A program made the translations under genes and the position numbers. From assembly GCA_017618355.1 (NCBI GenBank), contig JAFZUL010000062.1, positions 1 to 64,000 of the forward strand: a DNA stretch of 64,000 nt. The letters are read 5' to 3'. Shown here in pieces: positions 1 to 8,287 of this stretch. Every line of letters begins with the position of its first letter. Position 1 is the first letter of the stretch. The notes under the pieces are model-generated. The model saw nothing but the letters and a program-made list of their open reading frames with translations. It was not told the DNA's origin and did no database searches. This DNA comes from Muribaculaceae bacterium. GTDB lineage: Bacteria > Bacteroidota > Bacteroidia > Bacteroidales > Muribaculaceae.

Positions 1-2
1 AG

Positions 3-233
3 TTTGACGGCAACAACAACCTCGACTATGTAGAGTTTGTTTACACCAGCGACGACTACGACACCAGCAGATTCTTCAGCCTCTACAATGAGCTCTGCTC
101 AATCTATGGCAGCCCCGTGAGCTTCACTAACAATATGTACTCATGGTATGGCGGCGACGGAATAGGCTTCGTAAACCTCGGCTTCGAGCGCACTTACGAC
201 TACAGCTACACCGTACTTGCCTTCGGCCGCTAA
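3..233 (+). CDS. C-terminal part of an unknown protein (cut by window start)
   Basis: An open frame runs from the window edge to a TAA stop and encodes the last 76 residues of a protein. The visible part is rich in Asn, Asp, Tyr, Phe and Gly and ends in an aromatic segment closing with FGR. I see no catalytic motif and no T9SS tail. It is followed after about 40 bp by a terminator-like hairpin, which supports a genuine 3' end. The family cannot be named from this fragment. Confidence 0.65.
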   Translation, partial: FDGNNNLDYVEFVYTSDDYDTSRFFSLYNELCSIYGSPVSFTNNMYSWYGGDGIGFVNLGFERTYDYSYTVLAFGR

Positions 234-275
234 AGCCCGCAAGCACGACTATATAACAACAATTCATCTTGAAAC

Positions 276-308
276 AGGAGCCTCACGAGTTGGGGCTCCT
301 TTATTTTT
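276..308 (+). terminator. Rho-independent terminator after the first gene
   Basis: A 7-bp stem (AGGAGCC at 276-282 with GGCTCCT at 294-300) is followed by a T-rich tract. It lies just after the stop codon of the upstream fragment. Confidence 0.7.
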
Positions 309-330
309 CAGTTATCTGTTGTCAGTTTAT

Positions 331-366
331 CTAGATAATCTAGATTTTCTAGAATATCTAGAGCTA
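331..366. repeat. 9-bp CTAGA tandem repeat, four units
   Basis: CTAG occurs at 331, 340, 349 and 358, exactly every 9 bp, giving units of the form CTAGAnnnn. It sits in the short gap between the first gene's terminator and the 3' end of rnz. A second array with the same period and shared core lies at 31920-31946. Confidence 0.8.
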
Positions 367-370
367 TAGC

Positions 371-1294
371 CTATTCAATCTTGCTGAGGTCTATCTTCAT
401 TCCCTCATTGGCTGCGATGGTGCAAGGGAACTCTTGCTGAGCCTCGCGCAACAGCAAGTCTATGTCTTGGTAACGGCTGCTGTAATGGCCCATGACAAGT
501 TTCTTGGCACCTGCCTCACGGGCCACCATGCCTGCCTGGCGTGCCGTGCTGTGATAGCGCTTTGTGGCATTTTTAATGTTAGCGTCGTCGTAGGTCGCCT
601 CATGGTAAATCCAATCTACTCCATTCACCGCGTTTATCACCCGTTTGGAATACTTCGTGTCGCTGCAATAGGCATAGGAGATAGACGGATCGGCATCGGT
701 GGTGAGTTCCGAATTAGGAATCACAATTCCGCCTGGAGCCACATAATCCAAGCCTTGCCGCAAACTGTTCATGGCATGTGGCGGCACCTCGTGCTGCTGG
801 CACGCCCAAGCATTGATGTGTCGCAATTTCGGTTTCTCACGGAACAAAAAACCCACACATGGCACACGGTGCGTCACTGGAAACGTGCTCACCGTGATGG
901 CGTTGTCTTCATAAATCACAGCCTTGTGGGTGTCGATGATATTGAACTTCAAGTCAAAAGAGCGGTCACGGCAGAAGAAGTCGAGCATCCGTCCAAACAA
1001 CTCGGCTCCCTCCTTGAAGATGTGCACCGTGATTGTGCCGCCTATGTTGTGAAGGGCCATTGTGGAGAGCAACCCCGGCAACCCAAAACAATGGTCGCCA
1101 TGCAAGTGGCTGATGAATATATTCTTAAGCCTTGAAAACTTCAAGTGATGACGCTGCATCTCAAGCTGGGCACCCTCGCCGCAGTCTATCATCATGAGAT
1201 GCCCGCGCACATTCAGCACCTGGCACGACGGCAGGTGCTGCAACGTTGACTTGGCAGACCCGCACCCCAAAATATTTAGCTCAAATATGTCCAT
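371..1294 (-). CDS. rnz: Ribonuclease Z (tRNA 3' processing endonuclease)
   Basis: This metallo-beta-lactamase-fold nuclease removes the 3' trailer from pre-tRNAs in the cytoplasm. The 307-residue protein has the zinc motif HLHGDH at residues 63-68, the flanking GLPG of RNase Z, later conserved histidines (THRVP, MGHYSSRY) and the Asp of the CSDT motif. Length matches the bacterial family. A longer frame reaches position 1390, but I chose the ATG at 1294: the protein then opens directly with the family's beta strand, and a good promoter at 1321-1352 lies inside the longer version. It reads alone, divergent from the phosphodiesterase gene. Confidence 0.95.
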   Translation of the reverse strand: MDIFELNILGCGSAKSTLQHLPSCQVLNVRGHLMMIDCGEGAQLEMQRHHLKFSRLKNIFISHLHGDHCFGLPGLLSTMALHNIGGTITVHIFKEGAELFGRMLDFFCRDRSFDLKFNIIDTHKAVIYEDNAITVSTFPVTHRVPCVGFLFREKPKLRHINAWACQQHEVPPHAMNSLRQGLDYVAPGGIVIPNSELTTDADPSISYAYCSDTKYSKRVINAVNGVDWIYHEATYDDANIKNATKRYHSTARQAGMVAREAGAKKLVMGHYSSRYQDIDLLLREAQQEFPCTIAANEGMKIDLSKIE

Positions 1295-1320
1295 GAAAAC
1301 AGAGTAATTCTTTCGGCTTT

Positions 1321-1352
1321 CAAAGTTATGAATAATTCTCAACATGAGCAAA
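1321..1352 (-). promoter_or_regulatory. Bacteroidota-type promoter for rnz
   Basis: On the minus strand TTTG (1349-1352) is followed after 20 bp by TAACTTTG (1321-1328), a full match to the Bacteroidota sigma-A pattern. Predicted transcription starts about 20 nt before the chosen rnz start. Confidence 0.75.
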
Positions 1353-1546
1353 TTTATCCTAAAACCTACCAAAAATGGCAAGAAACACAAATAATAAATC
1401 GTGAAAGAGTGTTAAGTTTCCCGATAAGTTATTAACAACTCTTGCAAAGTATGTTACAACTCCATATCTTTGCACCAAGTTTTTTCATAGGATTAGATTT
1501 TTAAGGTTTACTTTATGCGGCTGTTGCGAAACATCTGCATAATTTT

Positions 1547-1578
1547 TTTGTGCCTCCGAAAACAATTTCGTACCTTTG
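1547..1578 (+). promoter_or_regulatory. Bacteroidota-type promoter for the phosphodiesterase gene
   Basis: TTTG at 1547-1550, 20 bp, then TACCTTTG at 1571-1578. A second, weaker match (CTTG at 1441-1444, TATCTTTG at 1465-1472) lies upstream, so the 318-bp gap between rnz and this gene may carry tandem promoters. Nothing else was seen in that gap. Confidence 0.75.
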
Positions 1579-1612
1579 CAAAACAAATCACAAAAAAATC
1601 ACAAAAAAAACT

Positions 1613-2827
1613 ATGAAACGACTTCTCAACTTGATGCTGGCCGCTGTGCTGGCTTGTGCTGCCTGGGCAGCGGGTAATGACACCTACACTGTAATCGTCT
1701 CGTGCGACGGATTGCGCTGGGACTATGCCGAGTGCTTTGACATGCCGTTCTTTGACCGACTCGCAAAAGAGGGCGTGAAGGCAGTGATGCAGCCCTCATT
1801 CCCCACCAAGACGTTCCCAAACCACTACACTCTTGCCACGGGTCTATACCCCGACCATCACGGCATTATCGCCAACACATTCCGCCTACTCGATTCTGAC
1901 GGCAAATACAGCATTGGCAGCGAAGAGGCTGGTAAGGGCAAGAACTATGGCGGAGACCCCATCTGGCTCACAGCCAAGCATCAAGGCGTAAAGACCGCCA
2001 CTGTGTATTGGGTGGGCAGTGACGTGAAAATCAACGGCGAATACCCCGACTACTGGCAGGACTACCGCAAAAAACCACTGCTTAAGCCCGAAGAGCGCGT
2101 GGATAAGGTAATCGAACTGCTTAACATGCCCGAGGACAAGCGACCACATCTGGTGATGTGCTACTTTGAGGAGCCCGACCACTCAGGACACAGTTATGGC
2201 CCCATCAACAAGAAGACCCGCCGCGTTGCCGAGAGCCTCGACGAACTGCTGTGGAAACTCTGGGCACGCCTCAAAGCGATTCCCGAAATTGGCGACAAAA
2301 TCAACCTGATCATAACTGGCGACCATGGCATGGCATGGCTCAGCGATGTGCGCGTGGTGCGCGGCGACAACTATGTAAAGAAAGAATGGGTGGAGCATTT
2401 CGATGGTGACAGCCCGGCTCTCATCTACACCACCACGCCCGAGTGTGCCGATTCCATCATCAACGCACTGCAAGGCGTGGACCATATTCGCGCTTGGAAG
2501 AAGGGCGAACTGCCAGAATATCTGCACTACGGCACTAACAAGAACATGAGCGACGTGGTGGTACTGCCCGACATAGGTTGGGTGTTCCGCAACAACACAA
2601 AGGTGGGCGGTGGCACTCACGGCTGGGACCACACCTATAGCGACATGCTCGTTGGCTTCCGAGCTATCGGCCCCGACTTCAAAGTGGGCTACGTGCGCCC
2701 AGGCATATTCCGCAACGTGTGCATCTATCCCCTACTCGCCTACCTGCTAGGCATCACCCCAGCCCCTAACGACGGCGATCTAAATGAAGTGAAAGACATG
2801 CTAAAAGTGGCCCCGCCACAGTTTTAG
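1613..2827 (+). CDS. Secreted nucleotide pyrophosphatase/phosphodiesterase family protein
   Basis: A 404-residue member of the alkaline phosphatase superfamily related to ectonucleotide pyrophosphatases (NPP/ENPP), which hydrolyse phosphodiester or pyrophosphate bonds of nucleotides and related substrates. An N-terminal signal peptide (residues 1-20) predicts export. Metal and catalytic motifs are in order: CDGLRWD (Asp32), PTKTFPNHYT with Thr67 as the likely nucleophile, EEPDHSGHSYGP, GDHGM and GTHGWDH. The ATG at 1613 was preferred over an upstream ATG because it begins the signal peptide and lies about 30 nt after a good promoter. Substrate cannot be told from sequence. No operon partner follows; the next 200 bp is repeat-rich. 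Confidence 0.92.
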   Translation: MKRLLNLMLAAVLACAAWAAGNDTYTVIVSCDGLRWDYAECFDMPFFDRLAKEGVKAVMQPSFPTKTFPNHYTLATGLYPDHHGIIANTFRLLDSDGKYSIGSEEAGKGKNYGGDPIWLTAKHQGVKTATVYWVGSDVKINGEYPDYWQDYRKKPLLKPEERVDKVIELLNMPEDKRPHLVMCYFEEPDHSGHSYGPINKKTRRVAESLDELLWKLWARLKAIPEIGDKINLIITGDHGMAWLSDVRVVRGDNYVKKEWVEHFDGDSPALIYTTTPECADSIINALQGVDHIRAWKKGELPEYLHYGTNKNMSDVVVLPDIGWVFRNNTKVGGGTHGWDHTYSDMLVGFRAIGPDFKVGYVRPGIFRNVCIYPLLAYLLGITPAPNDGDLNEVKDMLKVAPPQF

Positions 2828-2920
2828 TCGTGCCGCTTTGCTAGTTGTGCCGCATGCTAGTTGTGCCGCTCGCGATGCTCGCTCGTTTTGCCGCTTCGCT
2901 GATTTTGTCGCAGTGCTTGT
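2828..2920. repeat. Decayed GC-rich intergenic repeat (AGCGAAGCGGC family)
   Basis: The gap after the phosphodiesterase gene holds several copies of a degenerate unit, on the minus strand reading like CAACTAGCAAAGCGGC and AGCGAAGCGGCAAAAC. The same wording appears in the regular 26-bp array at 51417-51590, in the opposite orientation. No coding potential is convincing here. Confidence 0.65.
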
Positions 2921-2976
2921 TTATCGGCTGCACTGGTCTTTTTCCTCTCTCCATCACGCGTGGGCGATGTTGATGC

Positions 2977-2999
2977 TTTGCGCCCGTAAGCACGGCGTT
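2977..2999. repeat. Short palindromic repeat, copy 1 (CGCC..TAAGCA..CGGCG)
   Basis: A small hairpin with core CCGTAAGCACGGCGTT recurs at 50085-50105. In both places it lies just past the 3' end of a secreted-protein gene and beside GC-rich AGCGA repeats. Confidence 0.6.
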
Positions 3000-3030
3000 A
3001 ATCTATAACCAATAACCTCTTTTTAATAAA

Positions 3031-3840
3031 ATGGATAACCATATTGACCAATACCACACTGAAGACGACCTCCACCAAGAGGATGATTACAGCGGTGAGT
3101 GGTGGCGAGTTCGCCAGTATCACGACAAAGATGGACTGGAGTTCAATGCTGTAGGAGTGATATTGCTGGCTGTAGGGATATTCTTTCTCTTTCAAGACCA
3201 AGAGAGGCTTATCTTTATCGTTTGCCTAGCCATCAACGTGCTACTGCATGAGTGCGGGCACTATGCCGCAGGCAGGGCGTTCAAGTGCGTGGTGAGGAAG
3301 GTCGCCGTGTTCTTTTTCCCTGCAATCACCTACAAGGACAAAGCCACTAGCTCCTACGACCCAGCCACTCACTCTTGGCGCGACACAGTGTGGACTTTAG
3401 GCGTGTTACCCTTTGGAGGATACACCTCCTTTGAGAACGCCAACACCCCTGCCCCAGCCGACAGCAGTCGAAGCCCATTCGTCAACCACAAGCCAGCTTG
3501 GCAGCGACTCATCATACACACCGCGGGCATCCTCGTCAATCTTACCACCTTCCTCGTGTGCTTCGCCATCAACGGCTTCTCATTCATCAACCCCGCCAAT
3601 CCATGGATCAGCTACATGGCATACTTGTCGCTTGCGCTCTCCATCCTCAACATCCTGCCACTCTACCCCCTTGACGGCTCAGCCGCCATCACCACCATCT
3701 ACGAGATGATCACAGGTCGCAAGCCATCCAAGACCTTCATGACAATATTCATCGTCATCGGCGCAGCACTCTTCATCTACCTCTTCTGGATTAACCCAAC
3801 CTACCTCAACAAGCTAATCTCACTTCTAACGGCAGGATAA
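3031..3840 (+). CDS. Site-2-type (M50) membrane metalloprotease
   Basis: A 269-residue polytopic membrane protein with the zinc motif HECGH at residues 73-77 inside a membrane segment and a second metal-ligand motif LYPLDGS (Asp215) in a later one, the hallmark pair of intramembrane M50 proteases. A GILVN motif (about 166-170) fits the conserved membrane helix between them. The N-terminal 40 residues are acidic and probably cytoplasmic. No PDZ domain is present, so it is not an RseP-type enzyme; the nearest group is the short sporulation-factor/FtsH-associated-like M50 proteins. Substrate unknown. It is monocistronic and convergent with the outer-membrane protein gene downstream. Confidence 0.85.
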   Translation: MDNHIDQYHTEDDLHQEDDYSGEWWRVRQYHDKDGLEFNAVGVILLAVGIFFLFQDQERLIFIVCLAINVLLHECGHYAAGRAFKCVVRKVAVFFFPAITYKDKATSSYDPATHSWRDTVWTLGVLPFGGYTSFENANTPAPADSSRSPFVNHKPAWQRLIIHTAGILVNLTTFLVCFAINGFSFINPANPWISYMAYLSLALSILNILPLYPLDGSAAITTIYEMITGRKPSKTFMTIFIVIGAALFIYLFWINPTYLNKLISLLTAG

Positions 3841-3857
3841 CTAGGACCATAAAACAA

Positions 3858-3886
3858 AAAGAAAGAGACCATGGTCCCTTTCTTTA
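3858..3886. terminator. Bidirectional terminator-like palindrome
   Basis: An almost perfect palindrome centred on GACCATGGTC with AAAGAAAG and CTTTCTTT arms lies between two convergent genes and could end both transcripts. Confidence 0.6.
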
Positions 3887-3944
3887 TACTCTAAACTCTA
3901 ACCTTCAAGTTATGTGGTTTCAGCACCTCATAACTTGAATTATC

Positions 3945-4634
3945 TTAGAAATTAACACCGAAGTTGAGGTAGAATGTGCCATTGCTGCTAGAGTCGTAGT
4001 CGCTGTGGCTGATGTTGGCAAGACCTATGTCGTAGCACAAGTCAAGGTAGAACATACTGAATCCTGCACCACAGCCAATGCGCAAGCCACCGTCAAAGCG
4101 CTTGAAACCTGGCACGCCAAGCTTAGTCTCTTTGCTAAAGGCTCCAGCCTTAGTTTTTGTTATATAGTCCTTAATGTTACCATCCACACCGACGGCCATA
4201 TATCCACCAAAGAGGGGATGAATGGAGAGACCCATATCGGTGTAATAGATGTACTTGAACACCAGTGGCAACTCAATGTAACTCAAACTTGTGGTCCAGT
4301 TATTGCTCTTGCCGCCCTTGTTCACGTAGCTCAAGCCAGTCTCAAAGAACACTGGCGCACGGTTGGTAATCTCAAAACCTACTACACCACCCAAGTGCAG
4401 ACCAGTCTTTGCGCTGCCGGCATAATCTATAGCGTCGCCGCCCACATGCGAGAAAGCGGGGCCGATACGCAGACCGAAGTACATGTCTTTGCCATAGTAG
4501 TTTCGTATCCAGCGGCTGTGGCTGCGCTCATAGTCATAACGGTTATTGGTAGAATAACCATAATCATGGCGTTGAGCCATCACGGGAAGCGCCGACACAA
4601 TGGCAATCATTGCTAATGTAAAAAATTTCTTCAT
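3945..4634 (-). CDS. Small outer-membrane beta-barrel protein (PorT-like fold)
   Basis: A 229-residue protein with a clear signal peptide (residues 1-20, cleavage after PVMA). The mature part has alternating aromatic and glycine-rich strands, the phrase YFGLRIGPAFSHVGG near residues 52-66, and ends in a terminal Phe (NFGVNF), typical of an eight-stranded barrel of the outer-membrane beta-barrel/PorT family in Bacteroidota. It is probably an outer-membrane structural or unknown-function protein. A good promoter lies 42 nt upstream. The start is unambiguous because of the signal peptide. Confidence 0.85.
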   Translation of the reverse strand: MKKFFTLAMIAIVSALPVMAQRHDYGYSTNNRYDYERSHSRWIRNYYGKDMYFGLRIGPAFSHVGGDAIDYAGSAKTGLHLGGVVGFEITNRAPVFFETGLSYVNKGGKSNNWTTSLSYIELPLVFKYIYYTDMGLSIHPLFGGYMAVGVDGNIKDYITKTKAGAFSKETKLGVPGFKRFDGGLRIGCGAGFSMFYLDLCYDIGLANISHSDYDSSSNGTFYLNFGVNF

Positions 4635-4675
4635 GACTTAATCTATTGTTAAAGTGAGTAATAAATTCGAAATTG

Positions 4676-4707
4676 CAAAATTAGAAAAAACTTTTTTAAA
4701 ATGCAAA
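4676..4707 (-). promoter_or_regulatory. Promoter for the outer-membrane barrel gene
   Basis: Minus strand TTTG (4704-4707), 20 bp, TAATTTTG (4676-4683). It is divergent from the promoter at 4717-4748, so this 70-bp stretch is a compact divergent promoter region. Confidence 0.75.
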
Positions 4708-4716
4708 CCGTTTTTT

Positions 4717-4748
4717 CTTGTTATTCACAAAAAATAGCACTACCTTTG
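4717..4748 (+). promoter_or_regulatory. Promoter for the structured RNA upstream of the TonB receptor
   Basis: CTTG at 4717-4720, 20 bp, TACCTTTG at 4741-4748. Transcription is expected to start near 4755, about 228 nt before the receptor start codon. Confidence 0.7.
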
Positions 4749-4754
4749 CACCGA

Positions 4755-4934
4755 AATTCTGTGCATAACAAGAGAAATGATGTTATTAGATTTTCTTATA
4801 CTTGAAACGCACTATCCTGACAGCCAGACATTTGCTGTTAAGGATAAAACATCAGCGACTCAATGCACAAGGACCAATTTACCTTCACACCGCTATTAGC
4901 ATATCTACTAATAGCGGTGTGCGTCTTTTTTTAG
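4755..4934 (+). ncRNA. Candidate structured small RNA or leader with terminator
   Basis: The stretch between a strong promoter and the TonB receptor folds on paper into nested stems: TGTGCAT 4760-4766 with ATGCACA 4863-4869; TGATGTT 4778-4784 with AACATCA 4848-4854; TATCCTGACAGC 4813-4824 with GCTGTTAAGGATA 4834-4846 (one bulge, one wobble). It ends in a 14-bp hairpin (4892-4925 region) followed by seven T. The length near 180 nt, long rod with a large one-sided internal bubble and own promoter resemble 6S RNA, but I cannot confirm that family. It could instead be an attenuator for the receptor operon. Confidence 0.5.
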
Positions 4935-4982
4935 ACACATTATATTATTATTTATAATATTTTTTTATTAATCTAAATTTCT

Positions 4983-7900
4983 ATGCTTAAAAGATTTTAC
5001 TTCTCAGCGTTGATGATGTTGCTCGCAGGAGCGATATCTTTGAACGCGCAGATTACAACCTCGTCTATTTCGGGTGTAATCCTCGACGAAGCCAATGAGC
5101 CTCTCATTGGCGCAGTAGTAAAGCTGGTACATGAGCCTTCGGGAACAGAGTACAACACCGTAAGCAACCTAGATGGACGCTTCTACCTCCAAGGTATGCG
5201 TACTGGTGGCCCTTACACGGCAACTATGTCTTACGTAGGTTATCAGAACACGGTTGTTACTGGCATCATTCTCGAACTTGGTGAGAACTACAATCTCCAA
5301 GAGATCCAAATGAGTGGTGACGCCAACCAGCTTCAGGAGGTAGTGGTTACAGCTTCAGGGTCGAAATTCCCCATCGACAAGACTGGTGCATCTACCAACA
5401 TCACCAACGTGCAGATTACCAACCTGCCCACCGTTACCCGCAGCATCACCGACGTGACTCGCCTCTCGCCTTATGGAGGCAACGGAATGAGCTTTGCCGG
5501 TGCCGATGGACGTACCGCCAACTTCACCGTTGATGGTGCAAACTTCAACAACAACTTCGGTTTGAGCAGCAACCTGCCTGGTGGCGGCAACCCCATCTCG
5601 CTCGACGCTATTGAGGAGATGCAAGTGGTTATCTCGCCTTACGACGTTCGTCAAACCAACTTCATTGGCGGTGGCGTGAACGCCATTACCAAGAGCGGTA
5701 ACAACACCTTTAAAGGCAGTGCCTATGTCTATCACCGCAACGAGCACATGCGTGGTGACGCCATCTGCGGCGAGCAACTTGCCGGTGCCCGCGAGAAGGA
5801 CCGTAACACCACCTACGGCTTCACTCTGGGTGGTCCCATCATTAAGAACAAGTTGTTCTTCTTCGTGAATGGTGAGATGGCCAAGATTCCTACCATTGCC
5901 AACCGCTGGCGTGCCTCAGAGAATGGTGTTGCCGATCCCGACAACTACTTGTCACGCACCACAGTAGCCGACTTGGCAAGAGTGCAGAAGCATGTAATGG
6001 ACAAATATGGCTATGACACTGGTTCGTTTACCGACTTCCCCGCCGACGAGAGCAACTACAAGCTGCTTGCCCGCATCGACTGGAACATCAACAGCGACCA
6101 CCACTTGGCACTTCGTTACAACTATACAAAGAACAACGTATGGAACCCCACCAATGCATCATCAATGGATGGTGGCACACGCTCGGCCTACAGCCGCGCA
6201 TCACAATACTCGATGATTTTCTCTAACGCGATGTACTCGATGCAGAACATCGTGCACTCGTTCTCGTTTGACTTGAACAGCCGTTTAACCGACAATCTGT
6301 CAAACCAGTTCCTCGCCACTTATTCAAAACTTGACGACGTGCGTGGTACCAACTCGAGCGAGTTCCCATTCATCGACATCCTCGATGGCACAGGCAGCAC
6401 AGGTAACTACATGGCTCTCGGTTATGAGCTCTTCACCTGGAACAATGCCGTGCATAACACCATCTGGAACATCAAGGATGACATCACATACTACAGAGGT
6501 AACCACAAACTTACCGCCGGCATCAACTTCGAGCACCAGATGGCCGACAACCAGTATATGCGTAACGGTACCGGTTACTACCGCTATCAGAGCGTTGACG
6601 ACTTCATCAACGGCGCAGCCCCCGAAATCGTGTGCTTGACCTACGGCTACGACGGTGAGACCAAGCCTGCCGCACGCGTGCAGTTCAACAAGGCTGGTAT
6701 CTATGCCCAGGACGAGTGGAACGTAACTCCAAAATTCAAACTCACCTACGGCTTGCGCATCGACGGATTGTTCTTCAACAATGGCGACCTGATGACCAAT
6801 AACGCTATTTTAGCTCTTAACTACTATGACAACGACGGCAACGTTCGTAACATCGACACCGGCAAGTGGCCTAAGAACTCCATCACCTTCTCGCCTCGCG
6901 TAGGCTTCATTTGGGACGTTCTTGGAAACAAGAGCCTCAAGGTTCGCGGTGGAACAGGCCTCTTCTCAGGTCGTCTGCCTTTGGTATTCTTCACCAACAT
7001 GCCAACTAACGGCGGTATGGTTCAGTACCAAGCCAACCTCAATTCCAAGAACACCGACATGACCATCTTTGAGGGCGGTCTCGTTACCGACGCCAATGGC
7101 AAAGCCACTATTGCCGCATTGCAGAACAAGCTCTTCTCAATGGGCTATCCAAGCACTGTAACTCCTGACGATGGTACTGTTCCATCGGCTGTTAATGGCG
7201 TAGATCCTAAGTTCAAGATGCCACAGGTGTGGAAGTCATCAATTGCTATCGACTATGCTCTCCCAGTGTCGTTCCCATTTGAGCTTACTGGTGAGTTCAT
7301 CTTCAACAAGACCATCAACGCTGTTGCAATCAGCGACTGGTCAGTTCCCAACGTGGGTGGTTTTGCTCGCTTCAATGGCGCCGACAACCGTCCTATCTAT
7401 CCTGATGGTTACCACAATGGTCCCAAGGCATTCGTTCTTGAGAACACCAGCAAGGGATATGGCTGGAGCGCAAACCTGATGGCAACCGCCAAGCCAGCCG
7501 ACTGGATTAGCTTGATGGCATCTTACACTCACACCGTATCGAAAGAAGTTACTGGTATGCCTGGTTCGGCTGCCGAGAGTGCCTTCACCTACGTCCCCAC
7601 TTGGGAAGGTCCTAACTACATTCGCCTGCACAACTCGCAGTATGTTACTCCAAACCGCTTCATCGCCAGCGCTACCCTGCACGACCGCAGCGGCAACCAC
7701 TACAATCTCATTTATGAGGCTTGGCAAGGAGGGTACAATTACTCTTATATGTTAGTTGACGATATGAACGGAGACGGCTACAAATATGATGCACTCTATA
7801 TCCCAACCGACCAAGAGGTTGCCGATCGCGAGTTCCGCTTCGTGAGCGATAATGACCGCGACCGTTTTATGGCCTATGTTCACAAAGACAACTACCTGAA

Positions 7901-8264
7901 GAAACATCAGGGTGAGTACGCCGAGGGCTACAGCGTTTACAGCCCATGGGTACACAAAATCGACTTGGGCTACAAGCACGATTTCACTTTCCGTGCAGGT
8001 GAGACTAAGCACACCCTCCAGCTGAGCTTCGACATGAAGAATGTGCTAAACTTCTTCAACTCGAGCTGGGGCGTAAGCAAAATCTTGAATCCTGCAATTG
8101 GCTCTGACGCACGCATACTTGAATCTAAGGGCGTTGATGCCGACGGATATGCTACATTCTCTACTATTAAGGCTATCGATGGCAACACCGAGACTTGGAA
8201 ACCCAACCACAATATTGGTCAGTGCTGGAGCGTGTCGATAGGTGTTAAGTATATTTTCAACTAA
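4983..8264 (+). CDS. Oar-like TonB-dependent outer-membrane receptor
   Basis: A 1093-residue outer-membrane transporter. After a signal peptide (to about residue 22) comes a carboxypeptidase-regulatory-like beta-sandwich (about 27-110) ending in the LQEVVVTA box that precedes the plug domain (about 120-240, with GGGVNAITKSGNN). The rest is a 22-strand barrel finishing in an aromatic-terminal strand (VSIGVKYIFN). The regulatory domain and the style of the plug match the Oar-like group rather than classical SusC, and no SusD follows. It therefore probably imports or displays something other than a glycan, perhaps a peptide or protein ligand, with energy from TonB. It is followed after 23 bp by a lipoprotein gene, likely its operon partner. 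Confidence 0.93.
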   Translation: MLKRFYFSALMMLLAGAISLNAQITTSSISGVILDEANEPLIGAVVKLVHEPSGTEYNTVSNLDGRFYLQGMRTGGPYTATMSYVGYQNTVVTGIILELGENYNLQEIQMSGDANQLQEVVVTASGSKFPIDKTGASTNITNVQITNLPTVTRSITDVTRLSPYGGNGMSFAGADGRTANFTVDGANFNNNFGLSSNLPGGGNPISLDAIEEMQVVISPYDVRQTNFIGGGVNAITKSGNNTFKGSAYVYHRNEHMRGDAICGEQLAGAREKDRNTTYGFTLGGPIIKNKLFFFVNGEMAKIPTIANRWRASENGVADPDNYLSRTTVADLARVQKHVMDKYGYDTGSFTDFPADESNYKLLARIDWNINSDHHLALRYNYTKNNVWNPTNASSMDGGTRSAYSRASQYSMIFSNAMYSMQNIVHSFSFDLNSRLTDNLSNQFLATYSKLDDVRGTNSSEFPFIDILDGTGSTGNYMALGYELFTWNNAVHNTIWNIKDDITYYRGNHKLTAGINFEHQMADNQYMRNGTGYYRYQSVDDFINGAAPEIVCLTYGYDGETKPAARVQFNKAGIYAQDEWNVTPKFKLTYGLRIDGLFFNNGDLMTNNAILALNYYDNDGNVRNIDTGKWPKNSITFSPRVGFIWDVLGNKSLKVRGGTGLFSGRLPLVFFTNMPTNGGMVQYQANLNSKNTDMTIFEGGLVTDANGKATIAALQNKLFSMGYPSTVTPDDGTVPSAVNGVDPKFKMPQVWKSSIAIDYALPVSFPFELTGEFIFNKTINAVAISDWSVPNVGGFARFNGADNRPIYPDGYHNGPKAFVLENTSKGYGWSANLMATAKPADWISLMASYTHTVSKEVTGMPGSAAESAFTYVPTWEGPNYIRLHNSQYVTPNRFIASATLHDRSGNHYNLIYEAWQGGYNYSYMLVDDMNGDGYKYDALYIPTDQEVADREFRFVSDNDRDRFMAYVHKDNYLKKHQGEYAEGYSVYSPWVHKIDLGYKHDFTFRAGETKHTLQLSFDMKNVLNFFNSSWGVSKILNPAIGSDARILESKGVDADGYATFSTIKAIDGNTETWKPNHNIGQCWSVSIGVKYIFN

Positions 8265-8287
8265 TTCATTAAAGCAGATTTACGACT

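Noticed and set aside
434..1135. Long open frame on the plus strand
   Set aside because: It lies fully antisense inside rnz, has no recognisable domain and follows codon-position bias of the opposite strand.
4005..4616. Plus-strand open frame of about 200 codons
   Set aside because: Antisense to the outer-membrane barrel gene, whose signal peptide, barrel pattern and promoter are convincing.
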